64,000 nucleotides of DNA from an uncultured Chlorobiaceae bacterium. GTDB lineage: Bacteria > Bacteroidota > Chlorobiia > Chlorobiales > Chlorobiaceae. The position numbers were made by a program, and so were the translations under genes. The stretch is taken from the NCBI GenBank assembly GCA_903994635.1, contig CAJEXQ010000003.1, forward strand, positions 108,053 to 172,052. The letters are read 5' to 3'. A model generated the notes under the pieces. That model was not told the DNA's origin, did not search any database, and worked only from the letters and a program-made list of their open reading frames with translations. Positions within the stretch are counted from its first letter, which is position 1, and every line of letters starts with the position of its first letter. Shown in pieces: positions 1 to 7,945 of the stretch.

Positions 1-45
1 CGAAGGAGGGATTGTGTACTCTCTTTTGATGGACTTACCGGCGAA

Positions 46-459
46 TCAGCTCTTTTTGCCATAAACCTCTTCCGGATTAAACATCAGTGTATCACAAATT
101 TCCATGGAGAGATTTTCAGTTGCCTTGCGAAAAAAGCAGGAGTGGTAGCCGACATGGCAAGCGCCACCGGTCTGTGAAACTTTTAGAAGCAGGGTGTCGC
201 CATCGCAGTCAATCAGAATGTCGTGAACCTCCTGCATGTTGCCGGAAGACTCACCCTTCAGCCAAAGCTCCTTGCGGCTGCGGCTCCAGTAACAGGCTCT
301 TTTTTTTTCGAGCGTCATCTGGAGGCTTTCGCGGTTCATCCACGCCATCATCAGCACCTTTCCCGTCTCCTGATCCTGAACAATTGCTGGTACAAGTCCT
401 TTTTCATCAAACTTTACCGCTTCAACAAAGCTTTTTTGGATATCTTGGTTACCGCTCAT
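46..459 (-). CDS. hisI: Phosphoribosyl-AMP cyclohydrolase
   Basis: This enzyme opens the purine ring of phosphoribosyl-AMP, the third step of histidine synthesis, in the cytoplasm. The 137-residue product is normal length for a stand-alone HisI without the HisE pyrophosphohydrolase domain. The Mg-binding DCDGD motif lies at residues 84-88 and the zinc-binding Cys101 and Cys108 in [11 protein letters not shown] are present. It is transcribed away from the adaptor gene that starts at 628, with a 170-base AT-rich gap between. The other histidine gene here, hisC at 5040, is on the opposite strand, so the pathway is dispersed rather than in one operon. Confidence 0.95.
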   Translation of the reverse strand: MSGNQDIQKSFVEAVKFDEKGLVPAIVQDQETGKVLMMAWMNRESLQMTLEKKRACYWSRSRKELWLKGESSGNMQEVHDILIDCDGDTLLLKVSQTGGACHVGYHSCFFRKATENLSMEICDTLMFNPEEVYGKKS

Positions 460-627
460 TGTGTGGTGTCGATTAGGTGTTTTTCATGCCTTACAGCCCG
501 CAGGAGAGAGCAGGAAAAGAAAAATGTTTACAAATATTGATAAAATTATGGAAAAACCAAGGTTGTAATGGATAAAAAGTTCAAAACATGTAACTTCCCC
601 AAGTCGAATCCATAATAAACGAGCAAG

Positions 628-1710
628 ATGAACTCCTTTCAGAAATTTATTCCCAAATATTCCATAGCACTCGCCCTCCTTTTTATTGCGACGCTCTTTT
701 TCTTGATGACGAAAGGCAATTCGGTTGATATTGAGGCTGGTGAAGTAAACAATGCTGAGCTGATTCAGGCGATTTATGCCACAGGTTTTGTTGAAGCCGA
801 TGCCGTAGCCAATCTTGGTGCTGAATGTTCAGGCACGGTGAGTTATATCGGCGCACTGGAGGGGCAGCAGGTCACTGCTGGTCAGAAAATTCTTCAATTC
901 GACAGCCCACAGCCACTGCTTGCTCTTCGTGAAGCAAGAGCTTCTCTCGCTGAACAGGAGGCTCTTGCGAGAGACAACAGGCTGCGCACAACAAGAAAGA
1001 AGAATCTTTTCACTGAAGGAGCGGTATCACGCCAGGATCTTGAGGATGCCGAAAAAAACAGCATCCAGTCCGAAGAGCGTCTCCAGCAAAAAGCAATCCA
1101 GTTGAAGATGCGTAAGGATGATCTCAAAAAGTTGACGGTTACCTCACCTTTTTCTGGCATAATGACGTTGCAGAATGTCAAAGTGGGGGACTATGTCATG
1201 GCAAATACACTTGTCGCCAGGGTGGTTGATACCTCGCGCTATATTGTCAGTGTAGAGGTTGACGAGCTTGATATTCCCAGAATCCGTAACGGCCAGACAG
1301 CCACGGTTGCTTTTGATGCATATCCAGACAAGCGACATTCTGCGGTTGTTTCCCGTATCGTGCCCCAGACAGACCGGGTGACAAAGACGTCAAAGATATA
1401 TTTGGCACTTGACCATCTGCCTCTCAATATCCAGTCAGGAATGACCGCAACTGCCAATATCATCTACAATATCAGGCCTAATGCCCTTCTTGTCAAAAAA
1501 AGCTCTCTGTTCGAAGAGAACCGTCAGAGCTACGTCTGGAAAATCGATAATGGTCGATTGAAAAAACAGCCTGTTCGGCAGGGTGCCAGTGATATGACAT
1601 TTGTTGAAGTGCTGCATGGGCTTAAAAAAGGTGACAAGATTGCACTTGCCCCCGAAAAAAGTCTGCACGAAGGCATGGAGGTCAGAATCATTCCCTCAAA
1701 AAAATTATGA
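628..1710 (+). CDS. HlyD/RND-type periplasmic adaptor subunit
   Basis: A 360-residue membrane-fusion protein. It has one N-terminal membrane anchor (about residues 12-30), a biotinyl-lipoyl-like half around residues 60-90, a coiled-coil hairpin of Glu/Arg/Lys-rich helices (about 90-160), the second lipoyl half near SPFSGIM, and beta-barrel segments to the end. Such adaptors link an inner-membrane ABC or RND pump to an outer-membrane channel. Unusually, no pump gene flanks it: hisI is upstream on the other strand and a carboxypeptidase gene follows. Start is the ATG after a GAGCAAG ribosome site. Substrate cannot be inferred. Confidence 0.85.
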   Translation: MNSFQKFIPKYSIALALLFIATLFFLMTKGNSVDIEAGEVNNAELIQAIYATGFVEADAVANLGAECSGTVSYIGALEGQQVTAGQKILQFDSPQPLLALREARASLAEQEALARDNRLRTTRKKNLFTEGAVSRQDLEDAEKNSIQSEERLQQKAIQLKMRKDDLKKLTVTSPFSGIMTLQNVKVGDYVMANTLVARVVDTSRYIVSVEVDELDIPRIRNGQTATVAFDAYPDKRHSAVVSRIVPQTDRVTKTSKIYLALDHLPLNIQSGMTATANIIYNIRPNALLVKKSSLFEENRQSYVWKIDNGRLKKQPVRQGASDMTFVEVLHGLKKGDKIALAPEKSLHEGMEVRIIPSKKL

Positions 1711-1858
1711 TGGGTTTACTGCTGAGGGAGGAAAGGATATTCGATACGGCAGCACCATGAACATTTTTTGAAAAAAATGCCTTCAAGAGTTGAGTTTGTA
1801 TTTTCATATTGCGTTATTGAGACAAGTAGTTTTATCCTCGCTTGAAAACAACAGAACG

Positions 1859-3046
1859 ATGCTGAATCACATCCTGCAATCCGCGATTTCCGGTTCACGG
1901 ACAAAGCCCTCCCGTCCACACTGGAAGCTCTCTCTCCTGAAATACTTTTCACTGCTTGCGGCTTTAATGCTCTCTTATCAATCCCTGTGTGCGCAAACAA
2001 CGGGTGATGCTCCCATAGACTCCTACATCGTCAAGGAGATAGGCAATCCTGCGCTGCTGATGGCCAAGGATGTTGACAGACCAGTTTCTCCGGCAAGTCT
2101 GACCAAAATACTGACCTGTATCATGGCCATTGAAAGCGGCAAGCTTGATCAGAATGTGCTGATTACAAAAGAGTCAACCCTGGTTGAACCTTCAAAAGCA
2201 GGATTCCGGGAAGGGGATAGAATCAAGTTGCTTGATTTGGTCAAAGCAGCGATGGTTAGTTCGAGCAACGATGCCGCTTTTGCCATAGCGATACATCTTT
2301 CCGGCAATGTGAATGCGTTTGTTGCCTCAATGAACTACAAGGCAAAAGTGATCGGAATGAAAAATTCCATCTTTACCAATCCGGCCGGTTTTGATAAAGG
2401 AATCTATAATGGTAACAGCTCAACAGCAGGCGATCTTATGCGCCTTACCGAATATTCTGTTAAAAATCCTGTTTTTAATCAGGTAGCTCGACTTGAGATG
2501 GTGGCGATCAAGGAACAGGCGACAGGCAAGCTTTACGCTCTCAAAACTCATAATAAACTTCTCAATAAATACCCTTATGCTGTTGGCATCAAGACTGGTT
2601 ATACGAACAGGGCAGGCGGGTGTCTTATCGCCAGAGCAATCAAGGATAACAAGGATATTCTTCTGGTAATGCTTAATGCCCGGAACAGGTGGGATATTGC
2701 TTCCAATATGTTTGATTCGGCTTTTTCAGATTCAGCCCCTTCCTGGCCTCCGGTTGTCAAAGAAAAAAAGGTGTATAAAGCACTATCCCTGGTAAAAACA
2801 GGTCACAAGCCAAAAACACAGGTAGTTGCCGCACTGAAGTTGAGCCATAAGGCGAAGAAACAGGTGGTTGTCGCGCATAAGTCGAGCCATAAGGTGAAGA
2901 GACAGTTGATTGCCAGGCTGAAACCAGGTCACAGGTCGAAAACACAGACGGTTGCCGCACTGAAGTCAAATCACAAGTACAGGAAGGGTGAACTTGTTTC
3001 ATTGAAAACCGTCAAGAAAAACAAAAAGAAGGCGACGCTTTCATAG
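1859..3046 (+). CDS. D-alanyl-D-alanine carboxypeptidase (peptidase S11) with Lys/His-rich repeat tail
   Basis: A low-molecular-weight penicillin-binding protein that trims peptidoglycan stem peptides in the periplasm. From the ATG at 1859 the product is 395 residues. A hydrophobic signal segment lies near residues 25-45, and all three active-site motifs are visible: S80-L-T-K83, S-S-N at 135-137 and K245-T-G. A TTG 69 bases upstream is in frame but would put 23 extra residues before the signal peptide, so ATG is preferred. The usual C-terminal membrane-anchoring domain is absent. Instead the protein ends in six consecutive 14-residue units of the form LKxxHKxKxQxVAA (nucleotides 2792-3043), strongly basic, probably for binding a polyanion or cell-wall polymer. 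Confidence 0.88.
   Translation: MLNHILQSAISGSRTKPSRPHWKLSLLKYFSLLAALMLSYQSLCAQTTGDAPIDSYIVKEIGNPALLMAKDVDRPVSPASLTKILTCIMAIESGKLDQNVLITKESTLVEPSKAGFREGDRIKLLDLVKAAMVSSSNDAAFAIAIHLSGNVNAFVASMNYKAKVIGMKNSIFTNPAGFDKGIYNGNSSTAGDLMRLTEYSVKNPVFNQVARLEMVAIKEQATGKLYALKTHNKLLNKYPYAVGIKTGYTNRAGGCLIARAIKDNKDILLVMLNARNRWDIASNMFDSAFSDSAPSWPPVVKEKKVYKALSLVKTGHKPKTQVVAALKLSHKAKKQVVVAHKSSHKVKRQLIARLKPGHRSKTQTVAALKSNHKYRKGELVSLKTVKKNKKKATLS
2792..3043 (+). repeat. Six tandem 42-base units encoding a basic 14-residue repeat
   Basis: Six back-to-back 14-codon units fill the last 252 bases of the carboxypeptidase gene exactly up to the stop codon. Units share a Lys-x-x-x-His-Lys-x-Lys core and an Val-Ala-Ala end. 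The first and fourth are most alike at DNA level; the sixth has drifted to mostly lysines. Copy number probably varies between strains by slippage or unequal crossing-over. Confidence 0.85.
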
Positions 3047-3095
3047 AAAATCAAGGAAAAATGAATGAACCCAATCAATTTAATTCTGCAAACAA

Positions 3096-3398
3096 ATGAT
3101 CAAGCACATAGTAATGTGGAAACTTAAAGATGTTGCTCATGGCAATGACAGTGAAACCAATGGTAACCTTATCAGGAAAAAGCTTATGGCATTGAGCGGA
3201 AAAATTCCTGGTATGACTGTGATTGAGGTTGGATTTGATATGAGCCAAGGCGAGAGTTCTGCCGATGTCGTGTTGTATAGTGAATTTACCAACAGGCAAG
3301 CTCTTGCAGAATATCAGGTAAATCCAGAGCATGAGGCATTGAAGCCCTTTATCGGAGAAGCAACGACTGATCGCAGGATCGTTGACTATGAGGTATAG
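3096..3398 (+). CDS. Dabb (stress-responsive A/B barrel) domain protein
   Basis: A 100-residue single-domain protein that begins MIKHIVMWKLKD, the usual opening of the dimeric alpha+beta barrel (Dabb) family, with the conserved EVGFDMSQGE stretch in the middle and a late segment rich in acidic residues. Family members are small cytoplasmic dimers induced by stress in plants; bacterial roles are mostly unknown. It follows the carboxypeptidase gene by 49 bases on the same strand and is separated from the convergent ferredoxin gene by a bidirectional terminator. Confidence 0.85.
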   Translation: MIKHIVMWKLKDVAHGNDSETNGNLIRKKLMALSGKIPGMTVIEVGFDMSQGESSADVVLYSEFTNRQALAEYQVNPEHEALKPFIGEATTDRRIVDYEV

Positions 3399-3442
3399 CC
3401 AAAGTGATTTGCGTACTTGATCTTCTTGTTTGCCAGCGTGGA

Positions 3443-3487
3443 CAATAAAAAAGCGGATGGTTTTGGTGCCACCCGCTTTTTTTATTG
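3443..3487. terminator. Bidirectional rho-independent terminator
   Basis: An inverted repeat (arms CAATAAAAAAGCGG and CCGCTTTTTTTATTG) has an A-run on the left and a T-run on the right. It sits between the convergent Dabb and ferredoxin genes and can stop transcription from both sides. Confidence 0.85.
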
Positions 3488-3498
3488 ATTCTGTCAGT

Positions 3499-3687
3499 TT
3501 ATCCCTGAACGATAGCTTCTGCGGGGCAGACTGCAGAACAGGCTGGCGAATCAGAATAACCTACACACTCGGTGCAAGTAGCAGCGTCGATGACATATAC
3601 GTCGTCGCCAGCCGAAATTGCATTGGTAGGACATTCTGGTTCACAAGCTCCGCAGTAGGTACATTCGTCAGTAATGAAAAGTGCCAT
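3499..3687 (-). CDS. 2[4Fe-4S] ferredoxin
   Basis: A 62-residue ferredoxin with two cluster motifs: CTYCGACEPECP near residues 9-20, and a second CTECVGYSDSPACSAVCP in which an eight-residue insertion separates the second and third cysteines. That insertion is typical of the chlorobial/Alvin-type ferredoxins that accept electrons from the type I reaction centre and feed the reductive TCA cycle and nitrogenase. It is monocistronic, with a strong terminator downstream. The start ATG is preceded by GAGGAAG. Confidence 0.95.
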   Translation of the reverse strand: MALFITDECTYCGACEPECPTNAISAGDDVYVIDAATCTECVGYSDSPACSAVCPAEAIVQG

Positions 3688-3802
3688 AGTAACTTCCTCG
3701 CTTAAAGATTTGAAAAAAAGGTAGAAAGAACGACTCGGGTGAATCTGCTGATAATATAAGATTTTTTTTTAGCTCAAAAAAAACGTTACCGCACATAAAC
3801 AT

Positions 3803-4807
3803 TCATTTTGTGTGGTTAATTTTTTCCCGGAAATCGAGATAGGGATTGTCAATGGAGAGGTATTGCTGTACATACTCTTGTATGCCATCCTCAATAGAGG
3901 TAAGCTTTTCGCTGAATCCTGCAGAACGAAGCCTGGTAATATCTGCACAGGTGTAATACTGGTACTTGTCACGCAGGCTCTCTGGCATCGGGATGTAGTC
4001 GATAACTGGCTGCTTTCCAAGGGCGGAGAACATTGCAGTCGCCAACTCTTTGAAGCTTCTGGCGGAGCCGTACCCAACATTGAAGAGGCCCCCCACAGAA
4101 GGGTTCTCAAGCAGCCATGCCATGACTTTCGTGCAATCCCTGATATAGACAAAATCTCTCAACTGTTCACCGTCCCGATAGTCAGGCCTGTGCGACTGAA
4201 AGAGTTTCATCGATCCTTTATCCCGTATCTGATGGAATGCCTTGTAAACGACGCTGCTCATATCCTCTTTGTGATACTCGTTCGGGCCATAGACGTTAAA
4301 AAATTTCAGGCCTGCAGCATGATCAAGAACATTATTCCGTCTGGCCCACAAATCAAAAAGATGCTTGGAGTAGCCGTACATGTTAAGAGGACGGAGTGAG
4401 TCAAGCTCCCCAATGTTATCGCTGTATCCGTTTGATCCGTCACCATAGGTTGCAGCGCTTGACGCATAAATAAATCGGACATCATGCTTGATGCAAAATG
4501 AGGCAACTCTTTTTGAGTAGATGAAATTGTTCGTCAGAAGGTGGTCAGCATCGGTTTCTGTTGTCGAACTGTTTGCACCCATGTGGACGATAGCTGAAAT
4601 GCCCGCCAGTGCCCCTTTTTCGAGCAGGTCAGGTAAAAGATCTTTGGGTATAACATCAGCAAAACGAAGAGCTGAGAGGTTGCGCCATTTTTCCGTGGTT
4701 GTTGAGCCAAGATCATCAACGACAATGATGTCGCTTTCACCATTTCGGTTAAGTTCCCACAGCATCGCGCTGCCGATAAATCCAGCTCCGCCAGTGACAA
4801 TAATCAT
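3803..4807 (-). CDS. hldD: ADP-L-glycero-D-manno-heptose 6-epimerase
   Basis: A short-chain-dehydrogenase-type epimerase of 334 residues that makes ADP-L-glycero-D-manno-heptose for the LPS inner core. It has the Rossmann motif GGAGFIGS at the N-terminus, the catalytic serine region ASSAATYG and the YGYSK catalytic Tyr-Lys pair. The segments FFNVYGPNEYHKEDM and RDFVYIRD are characteristic of HldD rather than of general sugar epimerases. No other heptose gene lies nearby. Its 5' side faces hisC across about 230 bases. Confidence 0.93.
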   Translation of the reverse strand: MIIVTGGAGFIGSAMLWELNRNGESDIIVVDDLGSTTTEKWRNLSALRFADVIPKDLLPDLLEKGALAGISAIVHMGANSSTTETDADHLLTNNFIYSKRVASFCIKHDVRFIYASSAATYGDGSNGYSDNIGELDSLRPLNMYGYSKHLFDLWARRNNVLDHAAGLKFFNVYGPNEYHKEDMSSVVYKAFHQIRDKGSMKLFQSHRPDYRDGEQLRDFVYIRDCTKVMAWLLENPSVGGLFNVGYGSARSFKELATAMFSALGKQPVIDYIPMPESLRDKYQYYTCADITRLRSAGFSEKLTSIEDGIQEYVQQYLSIDNPYLDFREKINHTK

Positions 4808-5039
4808 GCAGAAAAAGGTATTGTTGTTTAACCCAAGGTAAACCTCGAAATATCAAGCGGCGTATTCTTCAAAAAAAGACAAACCACCCGCAATTTATAA
4901 AAAAATGAAGATTGACCAGATTTTTTTAAGGAATTGTTGGAAAAAGATGCTTTTTTAGGGGCGCAGGTGGCCGGTACTGGCCCTGTTCGGATTTTCCTTC
5001 TTATCGAGTAATTTATCACAACGACGACCAGGGTGCACC

Positions 5040-6128
5040 ATGAAAAGAGGTATTGAGTGTCTTCTTAATCCGGCACTACAGAATATTGCGACCTACAAGG
5101 TTGAGGGTGGGCAGCAGGCTGAGGTAAAACTGAATCAGAACGAGAGTCCCTTTGATGTGCCAATGTGGCTTAAAGAGGAGATAGTCGGTGAGTTTATCAA
5201 GGAGCCATGGAATCGCTATCCTGATATTCTGCCTTACAGGGGAATGCACGCTTATGCGGAATTTCTTGGTATTTCGCCTGAATCGGTGATGATGAGCAAC
5301 GGTTCCAACGAGATGCTTTATACTATATTTCTTGCGTGTCTCGGTCCAGGCAGGAAGGTGCTGATTCCCAACACCTCTTTTTCGCTTTACGAAAAATTGG
5401 CCCTTCTTTTGCAGTCTCAGATTGTCAGTGTGCCAATGCTTCCAAACCTTGATTTTGACACGGAAGCAATTCTTCGCACGGCGCAAGATGAAACTGTTGA
5501 TTTTATTGTTATCTCCACACCAAACAATCCAACATCAAAATCGCTCACCTTTGACGAAGTGCGTTTGATTGCAGAATCTTCAGATGCCATTGTGCTGGTT
5601 GATGAAGCCTATATTGAGTTTTCAAGGCAGCGCTCCATTCTTGAACTCATAAACGAACTGCCCAATTTAGTTGTGCTCCGTACCATGTCCAAAGCGATTG
5701 CTCTTGCGGGCATCAGGATCGGTTTCGCAATTGCCAATCCAACCCTTATGGCCGAGATTGCCAAGCCGAAAATTCCTTTCGCCTCGAGCAGGCTTGCCGA
5801 AATAACGATCACAAAGGTTTTGGCGAATTACTCGCTGGTTACCGATGCTGTGTCATTCATTCTCCATGAACGGGAAAAGCTCTATACTGCACTTTGTTCC
5901 ATAGAGGGGGTAGAGCCATTTGAGAGCGATACAAATTTTTTGATCATCAGGGTCAGCAATGCAAACGTTGTTTTTCAAAGCCTTCGTAGTGCGGGTATTC
6001 TGGTGCGAAATGTTTCAAACTATCATCTTATGGAGAATTGCCTGAGATTCAATGTTGGTCTCGTTGATGAGAATCAGCGACTCATTGAAAATCTCAGGTG
6101 CCAGAAATTTCCCTGTTCGATACCATAA
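5040..6128 (+). CDS. hisC: Histidinol-phosphate aminotransferase
   Basis: A class I/II PLP aminotransferase of 362 residues converting imidazole acetol-phosphate to histidinol-phosphate. The PLP lysine is K218 in TMSKAIALAGIRIGF; N163 (STPNNPT) and D188/Y191 (VDEAYIEF) are the expected cofactor contacts, and an Arg near the C-terminus binds the phosphate. It is monocistronic and starts at an ATG directly after GTGCACC. The family also acts on aromatic amino acids in some bacteria, but the motif set fits HisC best. Confidence 0.93.
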   Translation: MKRGIECLLNPALQNIATYKVEGGQQAEVKLNQNESPFDVPMWLKEEIVGEFIKEPWNRYPDILPYRGMHAYAEFLGISPESVMMSNGSNEMLYTIFLACLGPGRKVLIPNTSFSLYEKLALLLQSQIVSVPMLPNLDFDTEAILRTAQDETVDFIVISTPNNPTSKSLTFDEVRLIAESSDAIVLVDEAYIEFSRQRSILELINELPNLVVLRTMSKAIALAGIRIGFAIANPTLMAEIAKPKIPFASSRLAEITITKVLANYSLVTDAVSFILHEREKLYTALCSIEGVEPFESDTNFLIIRVSNANVVFQSLRSAGILVRNVSNYHLMENCLRFNVGLVDENQRLIENLRCQKFPCSIP

Positions 6129-6267
6129 CATTTGCCGAAGTTCGCACTTGTTAGCTGGTATTGCCCCGGATAAACTGCCGCGCGTCACTGGCTAAAGGGG
6201 TGTAATTTTTTTGATTTCTTGATTTTTTTGTGTATATAAGACGGACGCTTTTAACCATGTTCATTCA

Positions 6268-7098
6268 ATGCTTCATTACAAGACTTATGAGTTAGACAAC
6301 TCCGAAGCTCCCTGGGTTGTTTTTGTTCACGGCGCAGGTGGTAGTTCTTCGATCTGGTTTCTCCAGATTAAGGAGTTTGTAAAACATTTTAATGTTCTGC
6401 TTGTTGATCTCAGGGGTCATGGCAAGTCGAAAGGGCTTGTCAGCCAGAAAGAAGAGCGACATTACGACTTTGAGGATATTACCCGTGATATTATTGAAGT
6501 GCTTGACTTGCTGAAGATTCAGAAAGCCCACTTTATCGGCATATCACTCGGGACCATTCTTATCCGAAACCTCAGCGAAATTGCTCCAGAAAGAGTCATC
6601 TCCATGATTATGGCAGGGGCCATCATCAGGCTTAACATCCGGGCAAAGGTGCTTGTTGCCCTCGGTAACATGTTCAAGAGTATTGTTCCTTACATGTGGC
6701 TCTACACCTTTTTTGCATGGATTATCATGCCCAGTGAGCGCCATAAAAAGTCGCGACTCCTCTTTGTCAATGAAGCAAAAAAAGTTGCACAGAAAGAGTT
6801 TATGCGCTGGTTCATGCTGACTTACGAGATGACACCGCTGCTGAAATATTTTGAAGAAAAAGATACAGGTATTCCAACACTCTACCTTATGGGTGAGGAG
6901 GATCACATGTTTCTTCCCGCAGTCCGTCATATTATTACCCGGCATACCAATTCCTGGCTGGAGGTGATCGGGAATTCAGGTCATGTATGCAATGTAGACC
7001 AGCCGACAGAGTTCAACACCTTCGCCGTACTTTTTTTGCAAAAGATTGCGGCGTCCAGCTTGCCTGAGAAAGCGGCGGTACAATTCGCCCCCTGCTAA
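6268..7098 (+). CDS. Alpha/beta-fold hydrolase
   Basis: A 276-residue alpha/beta hydrolase. The oxyanion region is HGAGGSSSIW (residues 21-30), the nucleophile elbow GISLGT places Ser93, the acid is likely in the EEDHMF segment and the catalytic His in GNSGHVC near residue 235. The helical cap (about 130-190) is unusually hydrophobic and aromatic, hinting at a lipophilic substrate or membrane contact. Green sulfur bacteria carry several such hydrolases around chlorophyll and quinone metabolism, but nothing here fixes the substrate. Its stop codon overlaps the stop of the convergent pth gene. Confidence 0.85.
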   Translation: MLHYKTYELDNSEAPWVVFVHGAGGSSSIWFLQIKEFVKHFNVLLVDLRGHGKSKGLVSQKEERHYDFEDITRDIIEVLDLLKIQKAHFIGISLGTILIRNLSEIAPERVISMIMAGAIIRLNIRAKVLVALGNMFKSIVPYMWLYTFFAWIIMPSERHKKSRLLFVNEAKKVAQKEFMRWFMLTYEMTPLLKYFEEKDTGIPTLYLMGEEDHMFLPAVRHIITRHTNSWLEVIGNSGHVCNVDQPTEFNTFAVLFLQKIAASSLPEKAAVQFAPC

Positions 7099-7667
7099 CC
7101 GAGAGGCTTGTTGTAGTTGTTCATGGCGTGTTCAATACCGTTGAGTACAAAATCAAGTGCTGCTTCGCAGCAGACCGGCAGTACCCTATCCATCACTTTT
7201 TTCTCACCCTCGCCGAATTTCCCGAGCACAAACGACGAAAAAGAGGTCAGTTGCAACTCATCTGGTTTGATGCCAATCCGCAGACGGGCGAACTCCTCAC
7301 TTCCCAGGCATTCGATGATATGCTTCAGCCCATTCTGCCCACCTGCTGACCCCTTTGGACGTATGCGTATGGAGTTCAGTGGCAGGTTCAGGTCATCGCA
7401 GATAACAAAAATATCGCTGCGCCCAATTTTATGAAAATTCATGGCGGCAACTACCGCGTGACCCGAGAGGTTCATATAGGTCATCGGCTTGATTATGATG
7501 ACCGGCTCCCTTCTGTACATGATCTTGGCCGTAAGGTATTTTCCTTTCCCTCGGCTGAATCCAACCCCGAAAGAGTTCGCAATTTTTTCAACGGCACAAA
7601 AACCGATGTTGTGTCTTGTACCAACATACTGGGCTTCAGGATTTCCAAGACCCACAATAAGTTTCAT
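7095..7667 (-). CDS. pth: Peptidyl-tRNA hydrolase
   Basis: Releases peptidyl-tRNAs that drop off the ribosome. The 190-residue protein has the family start KLIVGLGNPEAQYVGTRHNIGF with catalytic His19, the MTYMNLSG substrate loop, the DDLNLP motif with the catalytic Asp, and GGQNGLKHI. Length is normal. The last three bases overlap the stop of the alpha/beta hydrolase gene on the other strand, so the two transcripts converge with no terminator between them. Confidence 0.96.
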   Translation of the reverse strand: MKLIVGLGNPEAQYVGTRHNIGFCAVEKIANSFGVGFSRGKGKYLTAKIMYRREPVIIIKPMTYMNLSGHAVVAAMNFHKIGRSDIFVICDDLNLPLNSIRIRPKGSAGGQNGLKHIIECLGSEEFARLRIGIKPDELQLTSFSSFVLGKFGEGEKKVMDRVLPVCCEAALDFVLNGIEHAMNNYNKPLG

Positions 7668-7945
7668 CTGCTTTTAGGGCTTTATTGCAAGAGATAAATG
7701 AGTAAAGTAAAGAATATACAGACCGGCACGGCAAAACCGGTGACAATCGTTCATTTCGCCCTTGAAAACAAACAAACATCTTGTCCTGAAATAGTGGGAT
7801 AGACGTCTAAAAAGCTATTGAGATTCATAAAAAAAAATGCAAATTATGTCTTCCTGTTGTTAGCAGAATTGTCAGTCTTGTCAAGGTTCTGCTTAACAAC
7901 TTTTTTTCTTGATTCTGGAAAAAACAGTGAAAACAAAGGAACAAA

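Noticed and set aside
2792..3043. Tandem units in the carboxypeptidase gene as CRISPR or satellite DNA
   Set aside because: Units are contiguous, diverged at third positions and preserve the reading frame, so they are protein repeats.
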